Below, piece by piece: positions 49,201-62,905 of a stretch of 64,000 nucleotides of DNA. The stretch lies in the NCBI RefSeq assembly GCF_018320785.1, contig NC_054884.1:16679667-16743666 (forward strand), in the 5' to 3' direction. A program made the position numbers and the translations under genes. Within the stretch, counting starts at the first letter, position 1; every line of letters begins with the position of its first letter. The notes below the pieces were generated by a model, which was given only the letters and a program-made list of their open reading frames with translations, was not told the origin of the DNA and ran no database searches. This DNA comes from Cheilinus undulatus. Its lineage: Eukaryota > Chordata > Actinopteri > Labriformes > Labridae.

Positions 49201-52200
49201 CATGATTATACACAATGCTCTATTTGCTGTTTTCCTTTATGCATGTTAAACCCTTTAATTATTTGTTTTCTGCAAAAGTTTCAATGTGTTCATTTATTTT
49301 CAGAGATCTGAAACCAGAAAATATTCTTCTGAGTGAAGAGATGCACATCCAGATAACAGATTTTGGGACAGCAAAACAGTTATCGTCAGACAGTAAACAA
49401 GGTAATGATACAATACTAATATACTAATACTAATATTTTCTGTGTTTTTAGAGTGTCTTATTATTGACTTTCTAAAAACACTATGTAGTATTTATGATGT
49501 TTTGATGTTTATTTGTGCTTTTGGCAGCAAGAGCAAACTCCTTTGTTGGAACAGCACAGTATGTGTCTCCAGAGCTGCTAACGGAGAAATCCGCCTGCAA
49601 GAGGTAATGAGGTTTGGCAATTATGCAGCCTGTAATTGCAAATTGTTTTTCTATTTCCATGTTTTTCAGATAAAAATGGCACCTCATCTGAAAGTTTGAT
49701 GTCTTATTTTTTATTTTGTTTTTGTAGCTCTGATCTCTGGGCCTTGGGGTGTATTATCTATCAGCTGGTGGCTGGTTTACCACCATTCAGAGCTGGGTGA
49801 GTATAAAGATGACCCTTTTATTGCAGGATAATTCTTCCTTGTTAATTCATGCTTCATTTATAGCTGTCCTTGTGTCATTGTATTTCTCAAGAAATTTACT
49901 GTTAATGTTTATTGACCTAGTTTGGTAAACCAGCTTTTTCTGTCTCTTTTTCCTTTCTTGTGTTTCACCTGTTGCAGAAACGAGTACCTAATATTCCAGA
50001 AAATAATAAAGCTGGAATATGAATTCCCAGAGAAATTCTTCCCCAAAGCCATGGATCTTGTCAGACAACTTTTGGTAGGTTACCTTGCACCATGATTAAT
50101 TTTACTGGTATTTAAAATGTAAATTATCAGTACACTGATATAGTTTGAGAAATTGAAATGCAGTGTATTTGTGCCAAAAACAGTTTTGTGTGTATGAGCT
50201 GTGGATTTACACCACTGCCTAATCAGATATAGCCCTAGCTAGCTGTAGTATTTTGGATTCCTATCATGAAAAAATGTGAGCCCCTGAAAAATATAGGACA
50301 AACATTCACAATTAAACATTGGTTTATTTATTACAATATAAAACAATGATGCCTTTTTATTGCAGATTTTTTTGTCTGTCTCGCTTATCTAAACCTTTAT
50401 ATAAATATAAATTTCCTCTTCTCCTCAGTCACTGGACCCTTCCAAGCGGATTGGATGTGAAGAGATGGGAGGGTATGACCCTTTGAAGCAGCACCCCTTC
50501 TTTGACACCATCTCCTGGAGTGACCTACACACACAGACGCCCCCAAAGCTCACCCCCTACCTGCCAGCCATGTCAGAGGATGATGAGGACTGTTATGGAA
50601 ATGTAAGTAGTCTGGGTATCTATTTTCTTTCGCCTTTTTTGTACTCGCAAGTTAACTCCTAGAAACCCTGAACCCACCACAAATCTTCAGACAAATGCCA
50701 GTACATGGATTCTTACTTCTCCTATTCTTCATTACAGTACGATGACCTCCTAAGCCAGTTCAGCAACATGCAGGTGGCCCAGTCCAGCTCGTCACACTCC
50801 CTGTCGCCACATGAATCCACGCCCCCGCAGAGGTCCAGCAGCAACATCGAGCAGTACATCCATGACCTGGACAACAACTCTTTTGAGCTGGACCTGCAGT
50901 TCACTGAAGAGGAGAAACAGTTATTGCTGGACAAACAGACCACTGGAAACCCCTGGTAAACCTCCACTAAGTCTATCAATTAAACTTTGTGTTTTGATTT
51001 ACTTATTACATATTGCTCATGTCATAGGAATGTAGAGCAAATTAAATTTTTTGATTTCTGTTTGTTGACCTTGGTGTTAAAACATTGGTAAAATATCAGC
51101 ATTTTAGATCAAATGTCCATGACTGGAGAGGTACGATGTGTCATTAATCAGCTGTTGCTTTTTTCACACAGGCATCAGTTTGTGGAGAATAACTTGATCC
51201 TGAAAATGGGCCCAGTGGATAAACGAAAGGTTCGTGAATTTTTAAGCCATATCACACATCACACATTGACTCAGTGCTCCCAACACAGAGATGTGATTCA
51301 CTATGTTTTAAACTCAATAGCTCAATTTAAAACAGAAAACTACTGTTGGACACTATAGTGCGTCATTAGATGCTGAAGGTAAACTGTTACACGTTTATTC
51401 AGTAACTCCGGCCAGGGATTTATGATAAATCAGATGAATAATTGATAACAGCATGAGTTTTAAGTTATTACGGATATTATACCCAGCATGTTTTCATTAA
51501 ACAATTAAATAATAATTGCATACTCAGCAATGCAATTTTAAAAAGGTTAAGGAAACAATTTAGCTCCACAACTCGTTTATTTGTACACACAGACTCTGGC
51601 CTTGTGTCTGTCGTTATCATAAGGGAAAAAATTAATGTTAAAGATAAAAATCCACTTCTCTGTATTAAAACAGCTTTGTACTGCAATGCCCAAATGGGGT
51701 GCAAGTAAAGCTCCCTTATAATTGGGACAGCACTACAAACAGTGAATGCCCTATATCAGTAGTTCGCACCCTTTTTTCCTCTGAGCCCTGAGCTGAGGAC
51801 CCCCGGGACACAAACAAAAAAAATGGCGATATACTGTAATGCTGTCAAAAATACGCCTCAATTTTCCTTACTAAAATACCTTTGTATGAACTATTCATAA
51901 GTGTTTTATCATGATTTTAGACAATATGGGTGAACCTAATTTTAACAAACTCAGAGCAAACAGTCCCTTGTGCCCCCATGAAATCTCTGGCATCCCCTCA
52001 AGGGAATGGACCCCAGGTTGGAAACCAATGCCCTATATCGTGACTCACTTAGGGAACAGATGGTACACAGCTTGTTTTTATTAAAAACCCTTGTACATTA
52101 TGTATATCTGACATCATAAAAAGCTTGCTATTTTAGACTGTACAGCCACTGTGTGTTTTTTTTGGTAGTTTTATATTAACATGATGTCTTTAAGTTGGCC

Positions 52201-52787
52201 CAGCATGAATGAAGTCACTTCCCATGTTGCCAACTCTGGCTGCTTACATATACAATAGGAAGTAAAGGGGAATTCCCCGCTGCAGTTAGGAAAGTGGCAC
52301 TGGCCTCACAGCCCCCTCTGTTGGTGAGCTTGTGTCTTAAGATGTGTGGCACTCTATCGTAGGGTTTGTTTGCTCGACGGAGACAGCTGCTTCTCACTGA
52401 AGGACCACACCTGTACTACGTGGATCCTGTCAACAAGGTCCTGAAAGGGGAGATTCCTTGGTCCCTAGAGCTACGCCCTGAGGCCAAGAACTTCAAAACC
52501 TTCTTTGTTCACACGGTACACGAATGTTTGTTTATGATGTCTGTCCAGAATATTTTCCTGCTGCTGCTTGTTGATACTTGACTGCTGTTTTGATCTTTTG
52601 CTCATGTGGTTTCCTTTTTATTTTATTTTATTTTTTAAATTTTTTACATTTTTCTCTGTTTAATTTTTTGCAGCCTAACCGAACATATTATTTGATGGAC
52701 CCCAGCGGAAATGCTGACAGATGGTGCAAGAAGATCCAGGAAGTGTGGAGAAAGATATATCAAAGGCACCAAAACCCAGGCCTATAG
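46258..52787 (+). CDS. pdpk1: pdpk1, 3-phosphoinositide-dependent protein kinase 1
   Basis: The master kinase that phosphorylates the activation loop of AKT, S6K, SGK and PKC at membranes rich in PIP3. Fourteen coding exons (46258-46281, 48127-48417, 48629-48671, 48755-48892, 49032-49176, 49304-49401, 49528-49603, 49728-49796, 49978-50074, 50429-50602, 50738-50955, 51172-51229, 52363-52515, 52674-52787) sum to 1698 nt (565 aa; human 556). The N-terminus is [19 protein letters not shown]. Kinase landmarks: GEGSFSTV loop, EYAIKI lysine, HRDLKPEN, DFG, and the activation-loop serine in [14 protein letters not shown]. The linker has [10 protein letters not shown] and [20 protein letters not shown]. 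The C-terminal PH domain holds [20 protein letters not shown] and [20 protein letters not shown]. All looks intact. A downstream Met in exon 2 (SMEGSAS) could give a shorter form. Confidence 0.98.
46380..46995. repeat. GCTAACGTTAGC-rich tract in pdpk1 intron 1
   Basis: Many copies of GTTAGC, GCTAAC and the palindrome GCTAACGTTAGC are scattered here, for example near 46438, 46686, 46877 and 46965. They are not in a strict tandem register. Confidence 0.7.
47000..48120. other. Remainder of pdpk1 intron 1
   Basis: AT-rich intron; I see no exon or named repeat. Confidence 0.5.
51740..52035. repeat. Dispersed repeat in pdpk1 intron 12
   Basis: The text tatatcagtagttcgcaccc, then gctgaggacccccgggac, and at the other end caagggaatggaccccaggt then tggaaaccaatgccctatat, is the worn form of a short fish repeat. 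The outer ccctatatc is present on both sides (51749 and 52030), suggesting a target duplication. Confidence 0.5.
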
Positions 52788-54975
52788 GAGCACCTTTCCT
52801 CCTGTGGCCACTCCTCTTTAGCTCTGAGGCCAATCACTGAGCAGAGTAACACCCTCTTTAGTGCCCTTCATCACCGCAGTGTAAACAAACTCTTAGAGAC
52901 GCTGGCATCTAGACCTTGTTTGTTTTCCTGAGTAGAATCATGGGAAAAAATACAACTTTGGATTCAGGGTTGCTTTGCTTGTTCTTTGTGCTCTCTGTGA
53001 GGCTTCTATTGCATTTTTTCCATGTATGGATGATAAGACAGCCACCATGCACATCTGCTTTTTGTACATTTAGTAGGCAGGGGGAGAGAAAGACGAGCTT
53101 GCCACAAGCTTGGGGATACCGCTAGGACTATCTCAAATGCAAGGACTGGTTTCCTGCTCCAATGATACCATAACACAAAAACTAGCTTTTGTGAACCAGA
53201 GCCTATCCTGATATCTCAACTGAACCATATCCTACTCCTACATTGTACGTGCAAGCTGTAGTCAGGCCCCACTTCTAATGCATATACTCCGTAGTTGTAA
53301 CAGATACTGTAAGCTGATTCAGTCTCGCGCGTTTACCAAACTCAAATCCTCTATATTTTTGTCAGAGCCCAAATGTTCCCACGGTATTTAAGTTGTTCTT
53401 TTGTCTCTTGGTACTTGCATATTGCAGTCCAGTTAAGGTCTTGATGTTAGAGAGCAGAGTGAGACATGGGTCTGAATCAGTCTCTGTGTAAGTGTGAGCC
53501 TTCCATTGCCGTTACTGAGGAGGTATTGCTAACAGGGGGGCGGGTAAACATGCCACTAGCTTGTACTTCCTAATCATAACTTGCTTCTCTTTCCTGCATG
53601 GCCAGTTTTGTAGCTCAGCCTTGTCCGCTTCTCTCTCCTAGGGCACTGGAGATCTAGTTTTTTCAAGTTTAAAGGTGGGTATTTTTGACTGCATTGGCAA
53701 ACCATAGCGATTATTATTGGATGATTTGGCTGTTCTGTGCCATTCACTGGCTCTTTCTTTGTGGTGTGAATTTTCAATTTCTTTTACTGTGGGATAGTTG
53801 GTTCATCTTCAGTACGTCCTGTTGAAAACAAAATCTTATGTGCTGACCACCCCCATGCTGAACAGAAAAACCTTCAACAGAGATACATACACATACTATC
53901 ATTCTCCAAAGCAATCACAGTAAAGCTGTTGTCCCTGGACATGATGGCAGAACTGCCTCATCGGGCTCATCGGCCTCTCATTTTTTTGTTTTGATTTCAG
54001 TCTGACGTTTGGCCCCATAGAAATTAAAGCGATTGATTTATCTTGTACTCTTGTTTTAGCAATATGTATTTTCATAATGCTTTTCATTTTTGACATATTA
54101 CCTTCAGGTCCTTTCCAAAGGCCCTCTTCCTTCAGCTGAGTCTGTGTGTGCAGTGTGTGACTGGAGTATAGGTGAATAGGACCCTCAGGCCCTGGGGCCC
54201 AGGGCTCGATGTGGTTGGATGTCAGTTAAAGGATATCTATCTGATCCAAATAACCGATGAAATTGCTGTATCTGTCTATAAAGTTGAGGAAAGCACTAGA
54301 CAAGTGTTTTTCCTCCAGTTAGAAAATTTGTCTGAATCAAGTCGATGGCAGTCGGTTACATTGTGTATGGAAAACTCTACCTGGCTTGTAACTGACTAGA
54401 ACTGTGATGTACAGATGATGTATTATTAAAATCTGAAGCAAGTAATGCAATGATATTAGGATACAGTTTTTGTATTTTTATTCTTGTATAAGGTTATTTG
54501 ATGGCTATTGTTTAGCCTCTAGTTCATTCTGTGTTATTTAAATTCTAATATATGAATCATATTTGGATTGAAGTCATGTTCAGGGGCCATGTTGTGTATG
54601 TATTGAGATGTAAAGCCTTTGAATGTGAATAATTATTGTAAACTATAATATTTTACAGCTTTTTTCTTACTATATCATACATTTTCTATTTGCTCAGTGA
54701 TTTAATCATATTCTGATAATTTAATGAATCTGTTCATTCTCTCTCTGATTATTTGTGCGCTAGGTCAGTAGATGTTGAATGATGAATTTTCCACTTAATG
54801 CTTGGTAGTCCAGTTATTAAAGCATGTAGGGATTTAGGCATACAAATACAGCCATGTGTCCTGTCTTCTGTTAAACAGCCACAGTCATGACACAGTGAAA
54901 GCAGCAGCAGCATTCAGTGGCAATGGCATCTCACATTTTGCAGCGTGTAAATAAAGTTCCGGCCCATTATCAGTG
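52788..54975 (+). other. pdpk1: pdpk1 3' UTR
   Basis: About 2.2 kb without coding exon after the pdpk1 stop, ending shortly after AATAAA at 54950 (gtgtaaataaagttccgg). It is AT-rich towards the end with ATTTA-type stretches. The extent is inferred from the signal; earlier signals (attaaa near 54425) may also be used. Confidence 0.6.
54950..54955 (+). terminator. pdpk1: Poly(A) signal of pdpk1
   Basis: AATAAA followed within about 25 bases by a GT-rich stretch (cagtgttttgtgtcttg). Confidence 0.6.
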
Positions 54976-55159
54976 TTTTGTGTCTTGAAAATTACTTTGA
55001 TACACTTTCACACTGACATTAAAGCTCCTGTGAAGAATTTTCAGTTCATGTTGATTTAGATGAGTGGTTTTTAAGTGGTGGGTTGGGTCAAGTGGGTTGC
55101 AAACTGGTTCCTGGACAAAAACTAATGGCAAAATATCTATGATGTAAGGCGGTCTTAGG

Positions 55160-55630
55160 CAGACATGACATGTCAAAAGATCAAATTTTTTAATCACGAT
55201 TAACCTCAGGATTTCTGTAGTTAATCGCAATTAACCACACCCTTTTAATAACATTTTAAAATTCCATTATTCTGCATTTTAAACTGTTATTGTGTCATTT
55301 GGGGTTTTTATTTTGTCTTAAACTAAGGGTAATAGACATCCAGTTTGGATAGACATGCTTTTACAAGTGGATCAAAGATTTTAACATGAAAATTTGACTT
55401 TTAACTTGTCCACTGAGCTGTCTCTGAGTTTTTAAAACTGGAATAAGGTGTTAAAAACAGCGGTGGACTTATTTTACATCACTGAGGCTGCAGGGAGATG
55501 CTGACATAACTCAACCAAAGTTTATCGAGGATGACAATGAAGCATGCAATTAATCTCAATGCTAAAAAAATTGTACCTTGATTGTGGATCTTAATCACGA
55601 TTGTTTAGATTAATCTTGACAGTCCCAATA
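55160..55630. repeat. Repeat with ttaatcacgattaa ends
   Basis: On the left, tttttaatcacgattaacct and ttaatcgcaattaaccac. On the right, ttgattgtggatcttaatca then cgattgtttagattaatctt. The two sides are loosely inverted. This is a known type of fish non-autonomous DNA element; the family is not fixed. Confidence 0.5.
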
Positions 55631-56229
55631 CATGTACTTAATTCTACCTTGTCTTATTGAACATAAAGTAAATTCTGGTTATTTTCATGGGATCTTTACT
55701 CAAGTATCCCGTCATTTTGGATGGAAATATCTTCAAAGAAGTTTTATTTCTATGATTATGTCTTAATTTCTTGAGACCTTCAGAAAAAAAGTATTTTATA
55801 GCAGCAAAACAGCATGAAATAATGTGTTTTTATGCATGTTCTCCCAAAGTTTTTGCCTGTCTGTTCAGTCCCAGGTTTTGCTCCAACCACTGCAACATTT
55901 TTCATTTAAGTAATTTTAAAACTTTAAAAAAATTGGGTCACAATTTCACATTGCAGTGTAGGTGGTGGGACCTATGGCTGGACCAGTTGAGAACCACCGA
56001 TTTAGATGAGCCCTGTGTACAGAGCAGCTTTATCCTATACAAACGTGCTTTTTACCAAAAGAAATGTCATCCATGCTTAATTTTAAAAAGGCTGTTTTAG
56101 CAGCTGATGTTGATATCTTTATTCCATCGGTCACCTATCCTGCAACGACAGTTTAAGGCATAAATATTCACTATACAGGAAATATTAAACTATATGCTGG
56201 TTATCTTGTTTTATTTCACTAAAACCAGG

Positions 56230-56560
56230 GTCCAGGGTCATTCACTAGAGTCTTGGAAGCATTTCTGGGGTCTTCAGATACATCTCTCACTATTTTTCTT
56301 TCCAGGGGATTTGAAGTCTTTTCTCCCCACCCTTGCCAGGCTTGTTCTGTACTGTGTGACTCTTTGAATTTCTTGATGATACTTCACACTCCAGTTCTTG
56401 ACACTTCAAAATGCAGTGATAACTTTTTATATCCTCTTGCTTTGTGAGCACCAACATTTATTTTTCTTAAGTCTTATCTGATTTCTTGTGGTTTTGCCAA
56501 GATGCTTTGTCAAGTGACAGCTCAAAATCCTTACTGACATTTTTAAACTGAGTGTAAATT
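56230..56560 (-). mobile_element. Tc1-like transposon remnant
   Basis: On the minus strand the transposase N-terminal domain is still readable in pieces of more than one frame: KYHQEIQRVTQYRTSLAR, with GRKDFKSPG after it, and the nucleotide text of a VSEDPRNASKTL-like segment. Only this part remains. Confidence 0.65.
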
Positions 56561-56999
56561 TGAAGATAAAACTTGGATTTACGTTGACTTTTACAAGCTT
56601 TAAGCATTACAACACCTCACATCACTGTACAACAGTGGTTTGTGCTAAGGTTCAATACAAAGGTCAGATCTAAGGTGGGCTTCTAATTTTGACCCTGGTA
56701 TTTTTGTAAACTAATCCTGTGTGCAAAGTAAAATAAGGTATCCAAAATAAAACTAGGATGTTTGGAAAAGCTGTGTTGAAAATAATTTTGTACTAATCTG
56801 TACATATGTTTTATATGCTTTTAACAAAGATTTTCCTAAAAGGAATAAGTTAACAAAAGCTTTCAATAACACTATATTTGCATGCCATTACTTTATGAGA
56901 TTTTCAGTATGAGGATAAAATACTATCAGACTTTAAATATGAAGCAGGGGAGGACCTCTTTCTCCTGTTATAATTTATGCAAGTGTCTGTCAGAGCTGC

Positions 57000-57150
57000 T
57001 GCTGGTGGAGAGGGTTAGTAGGAGTGGCTGAGGCGCTGGCAGTCTGCTTTGCATGAATCCTGGGCTCCAAGTTAGTGGCTGCAGCTTCGATATTTCCTGT
57101 CAGCCACACATACACAGAGCCGAGCGAGGGCGGAGGAGAAGCGGAGAGGG
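57000..57150 (+). promoter_or_regulatory. kctd5: kctd5 5' UTR and proximal promoter
   Basis: CpG content rises sharply before the start codon (gagccgagcgagggcgga). No TATA box seen. The transcription start is not fixed. Confidence 0.45.
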
Positions 57151-57375
57151 ATGGCAGAGAACAGCTCCGAGACGAGTAGCTCCGGTCTCCGGAGATGTTT
57201 GGCCCATTCCCCGGCGGACAGAAATATTTCATCCGGTGTCGGCGCGGCATCGAAATGGATTCGATTAAACGTCGGGGGGACGTATTTTTTAACTACAAGA
57301 CAGACGCTGTGTCGAGATCCAAAATCATTTCTGTACAGACTGAGCCAGGCTGACCCCGAGCTCGACTCCGACAAG
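57151..57375 (+). CDS. kctd5: kctd5, BTB/POZ adaptor, first coding exon
   Basis: The first 75 residues of KCTD5, a Cullin-3 substrate adaptor that targets G-protein beta-gamma. It reads [20 protein letters not shown], then the start of the BTB domain: [40 protein letters not shown] and K, before donor AAG|GTAAAT in phase 0. The human protein has [20 protein letters not shown] and [21 protein letters not shown]. The close paralogue KCTD2 has FVTTRQTLGREPKSFL, which does not match. The next exon (DETGAYLIDRDPTYFG) is not in the window, so the first intron is longer than 6.6 kb. Position next to pdpk1 agrees with human 16p13.3. Confidence 0.95.
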
Positions 57376-60300
57376 GTAAATGCTATGCTAGTCAAGCTAG
57401 TTAGCGCTGTAGTTAGGAGCGCAGTTGGTTAACTTCGTCTTATTTTGAATTTTATGAGATGTACTTAATACTGTATCGAACAGTTAGAACAGCTGAATTT
57501 GACGCTTTCAACTCGTTTATTTTAACCACCAGCTTAGCATAGACCAATATTAACTCTCATTTAGCGGTTACTCAAATTTTTGTGACTAGCTAGCAGTAGC
57601 CGGCTAAGCTAGCTAGATTCCGACAGTCACCACATGACATACGATCCTGCCGCTAGCTTGTGTGTGTGGCCGTCTTGCTATGTGTAGCAATAAAATGTGC
57701 ACTTGAAAGTCTTGTCCTTTAAGAATGATTTGGGGTTTAAATAGTTTACCCTTTTTAATTTTAAGTGGAAACCGTATTTGAAACTTTCAGACTCTGAGTT
57801 CGTTGCATTGCTGTAAACGTAGTGTCATATGTCATAAATGACAAACCATTGTGTTTTCCGGAGATAATGGATGCTGGACTTTGAACGTTACTTTATAGGG
57901 TGTAACTGAAGAAAGTGTAGTATTTATCTATGTTTAATGTGCCAATTTGCTTCGCTCTTATTGTCAGAAATAATGTCATGATACATCTTTGAGTTGAGTA
58001 CAAGTCTTTAATAGCAAAATCTCACTAATAACATTTATCAGTATGATGTTGAAGAGGCCACAGTTTCCCTTTCTTTTCACAGTCCAGTGATTCTACTGTC
58101 AGTATTTGGTAGTGCTATAATTAGACTGCCAAATGGTCTACACATGTACAACTTTTATTGCTGGATCAATGAGTTTTTTGCCTCCCTCTCTTGAGGTTGC
58201 TTTGTTACTTGGCTCTGTTTGTCCAGCAGTAATCGGCCTCTGAGGTGGTGGTGAGGCTCCCCTAATGAGTGCATAAGTCATTGCCAAGTGGGGTGAGGTG
58301 CTGCTGACAACTGAGAGCTCTGGATGAGGTCACTCGTCTCCCTGACTGGCCTCAATGCTCCAGATGCAGGCTTCTTTTCTCTGTTTGTCCATCTGTCAAT
58401 TTCAACAGCACTGTGCGTGCATGTGTGGATAACAGCCTTCAGCACTGTCAAACACAGTGTATTAGTGTCTGTATATACATGGTGTAATGCGCTCTGCTTC
58501 TCATGGTTCATTTTACTGCCCCGCATTCATTGTTTTCATCTACTTGCACATTTTAATCTTCACCCTTGCCCCCAGTTTTTATACTAAGCTGAGACGACGG
58601 CTCATCTCGTATTTTCATGCAAATAACTTAATCTCTAAATAATCAGCTTGCTTTTTTGTCAGTTTATCCTCCCATGAGCAACGGATCAGTCCATCTCAAT
58701 CCCTTGTCTTAAGTGTGTATCAGACTTTCAGGCCATTAGCGTACCTCTCTCCTCCAGGGAGACTTGTTTCAAATGGCTCCTCATGAAAGCCAGTTTATTA
58801 ATAGATATTATTTCATGTGCAACTGTGGCTCAAATAGTAAACGTTAACGTTATTTCATCTTTTTTTGCAACAGAGCCAGAAAAAGTACCCCCCCCCCTTT
58901 TTTTTTGCGTCACACAACGCTGCATGTGAATCGGAGGCCCAGCAGAGAAACAGATCAGAGAAGAGCCCTGTTTTTTGGGCGAATGCAGTATTGTGTTTCC
59001 AAGCCAAGGAAATGAGTGGTTCAGTTCTCAGTCACGCAGGCTGACGTGCTTCAGCAGGACTCTTGAGGAGAACTGCATTATTCATGTTGTTGACTGGAGC
59101 CTGTTTTGCACATTGGGGGAGATCAGGGAGAAAGTGCTGTGATGTGCATGGTGATAAAAGCCCAAAACCTGTTTCTTTGAGCATTTCTTTAAAATGTTTA
59201 TCCCAGAATTGGCATGCCATTCAGTGCTGTCTCTTGGATTGACTTTTTGATGTCAATGAATAGGATTATGTGGATTTAATTTTTCATTTACCTTTGTAGG
59301 ATCTTTTGCAGGTATTTCTGCATGAACTTATTGAGCAAAATGGCAGCTTTCTTTTGTAGACTCGTGCTCTCAAACTACTCAGGGCCACTAGACAAGAGAC
59401 TCAGCCTTCTAACTTTGTGCGCCGCATCAATTTTTCAAGCCCCTCATCACAAAGGATTCTTGTTCCTGCAACATCTCATTCTTTTCATATTTATATCCCT
59501 TTGCAGCTGAAGAGTCCTCTCTGCGGCATGTGTGTGTGAGAGAAATATGACCACCTTTTAATGCCAGATTCAGGTTTTACGTCATGCCCGAGCACACTTT
59601 GGGAGGCGACGTAAATATTTAACGGTGGTATCTCGGCCTCTTCCAGCTCTGGGAAAGTGCTTTACAGGACACTGCAAAGTGCTTCTGGTAAATCAGGTAT
59701 GACTCAAGCTTGATCCGTTGGGTTTATTTCTAGCCTATAAGGCACGTCTATTCTTAAAATCTTGCAAATGAACTCAAGTTTCCTTCCAATCAAAAATTCT
59801 GTGTTTTATTCCGCTTCAAAACTTCAGTGAATCGCTTCACTTTCTGCTGCAAGACTGCCCATTCTTTCCTCCATCTAGAGGAAACTCCAGGTTGCAGTGA
59901 TTTTCCTGCCTTGCCAGCTTAGCCAAGGATCTACTTGACTGCCTCGTCATGACAGCAAAGCTTTTAGGGGGCTTTCACAAGGAGCTGCTCATTTACTGCC
60001 TGAAGGACTCCTCCCATCATAAATCGTCCTGCAGAAAAATAGTGTTGCCTTGCAGAGTTCAAATAGAGGAAAGGCGAGAGGTTCCTTTCAGCCTGTATGG
60101 CAGGTCAAACTGGCCTTTGAATATCAGGATTAGATATTGTGAAATATGAAAAAGTCCTCCATAATATATCCCTGATGTGATGTGTGTATTATTTAAAAGA
60201 TGAAGGCCTATTTTACTATGCCATTACTGCTTGTACTCCAGTGGGACTCCTGGCTCCTTCTCTACAAGGATCAGACTTCCACTTGGCTAAGTAGGCACTG

Positions 60301-62905
60301 TCACATGACTCCAAAGATCTACTGCAACATCTTTGAAGTACTGTTCCTGCAGTGGGCTTGTACCACACGGCTGCAGTGACGACCAAGCAGCATCTGATAA
60401 ATCTTTCATTCTTTTTTATTCTTGGCCTAAGAAAATTGGGCTGAGTGTGTTTAGTGTTACTTGTGTTTATCTCCTGCAGGTTTTTCTGTCTTTTTTGATA
60501 ATTACAGGCGACCATCTGCTGTGTGATTTACTATTCTGTATAAAATTTCACAGTGAATATCCCAACACCTGTTTGGGTTCAGTTGGTGAATGGTTGCATG
60601 CAAAGTTTCTGGTGCTCACCCATTGTTGTGCTCAAAAGCAAACATGCAGTGACATGTTTATTTTGTTGAATTAAGCATTGAATTTCAATGTTGATGTGTC
60701 TGCAGAGAGCCTTCTTATGGACATGATGATGTTGAAGGGTGGGTCATCATCATGGTATTTCCTGTGGGAGGATATGTATTGTGTGTACAAAAAGATTGAT
60801 AAGGTTGATACCGTACTGTTCTACGGTGAAACCCACCCCTCTAATTGGCATTTAGTTTACTTCACGGATTCTTCTGTTAAAACCCAGTCATGGTTGGGCT
60901 TATTTTAACTCTACTTATGATACTGTGTAAGAAGAAAGCTGTGCGACTTCAATGCTTTTGCTAGGCCAAACCACAAACACAAAGTAGCATGCCCAACCTG
61001 CACTGCACTGACCTATTTTTGCTGGTTACTGTAGGCGGTGTTGACACATTGCTATCATCTGTTCTCATGCTTTTCATATTGACTTTATTAATAAACATAT
61101 CAAAGGTGTGAATAAAGGTTTAGTGTGTGTCAAGGTAGTTCTTGTGTAGTTGTCTACCTATGTGTTCACTCTCTGTCCCCTCCCCTCTGTTTCCCGATGC
61201 TCCCTGGCCTGTGCCCCTCGAGACACAGCCTTTTGTTTTTAATTAAATACAATGTCCCCTTTGTGTACACGGGGCCATATCAGAGCCCCCATATTCAGCA
61301 TTCTCTTTACTGGGTCAGTGTCAGCCCGAATCCCCGGGTTGTAAATGCAGCGTGCACCCAGGGGACAAGCAACAGGCTTGTCAGCTCAGTGGGTTAAGAA
61401 GCAATAGGTTTATAGTAGTGCAGAGGGCGCATCAATGCTGTTCGTGTTGGACAGATTGGCAGTGCATGATAGTGAATATCTGTTTGCCTTTTTTGACCAG
61501 CACAGGTTTCACCTAATCTACAACTTGAAACAAGTCAGAGGAAACACTGTAAAGCTTGATTTTTACAGCACTTATGAAACAAAATGTACAAGAGATAGTT
61601 GAGTTTCAGGCCGAAAATTTCTCATCTAAAACCTCCTAAATTTAATGTTTGCCATTTTCATAAGACAGACTTTATGCTGTAATGCACACTTCATTGAAAC
61701 AAAATTACTTAAGATGGATAACCATTGTCAGGCAGAGAGCATTTATTTTTTTCCGCCATGTATTTGACAGGTTCTTGTTAAATCAAGGGAAGCCAGGCTG
61801 CTCTCTCAGAGAGCAGATCACACGGAAATGATTAAACTGACTTTTGTCAAGCTGACATGTTGACTTAACACGCTCTGATGCAAGTAGTGATATTAGTATG
61901 TACAGCAGTGTAGCCATCATTAATGTTTTTACTCCCAACCCTGCTTTTCCTGCGATGACAAGTCAATAAACTAAAGTGAAAATGTCATCAGATCAGATTT
62001 ATTTGAGGTAAATTTAGAAACAAACATCCTCTGATACTAGAAAGCTGTCAAAGATTCAGAGATGCAGAAGGAAAGATGATATTAAAAGCTCCAGATTTAA
62101 GGGAGATATAACAAGACAGGTAGACCATTCATGCTATGTGTGAAAAACTATGATCTGTTTTGCGTTTAAGAAATCATTAGAAATGAGACAAAATGCCATA
62201 TGGCCCTAAACCTCCCTCAAAAACACAGTATCGTTTGAAAACAACTTTCTAAAACCTGATGGTTTTCTAAAATAAACTGCACTCAGTATTAACAGTTACT
62301 TAAATCTCTATCCGTCAACCTCTGTAGCAGATAGAGATATGTTATAAAAATGTTGAAGAGCTTTAATTCTTGCTTTTAACTGTAAATAACTACCTTTGAG
62401 CTTAAAAATAGTCACCTTTTTTATTCCACCTTTTTCATTTCACCAGTCAAATTAAAAACGTCAGCATCCTCCACTTCAAACGTGTCCCTCATCCATTGAG
62501 TCTTGACTAGATGATCTCCAGTCAAATCTGGCATATTGTCTAAATTCTGTTGGTCTAGTGTTACTGTCACTGTCATCAACTAACATGCAAACTTTCTGTC
62601 AACTTGCAAATGGTGACTAAAACCAAAGTATTTTGCCTCCCATCCACCTCCCAGCATATGTTTTTTTAGCAAGTCACTTTGCAGTGTCTCAGTCAGATGC
62701 ACTTAAAACATTAGAGTCATCCAAATTGCACTGGCATGACATCAGGATTTTAAAAAAGGGGCACACCAGCGTCTCTTCACTAAAGGTATATAAGCATTTC
62801 TTTTGTCCGGGCCTTTGCACCCCTGGTAATACGCCCAGCAACCACCAACAGTTTTCAGGTGCTTAGAATATACACACGACAACCAGGAGGATTTGGCAGC
62901 CCTAC

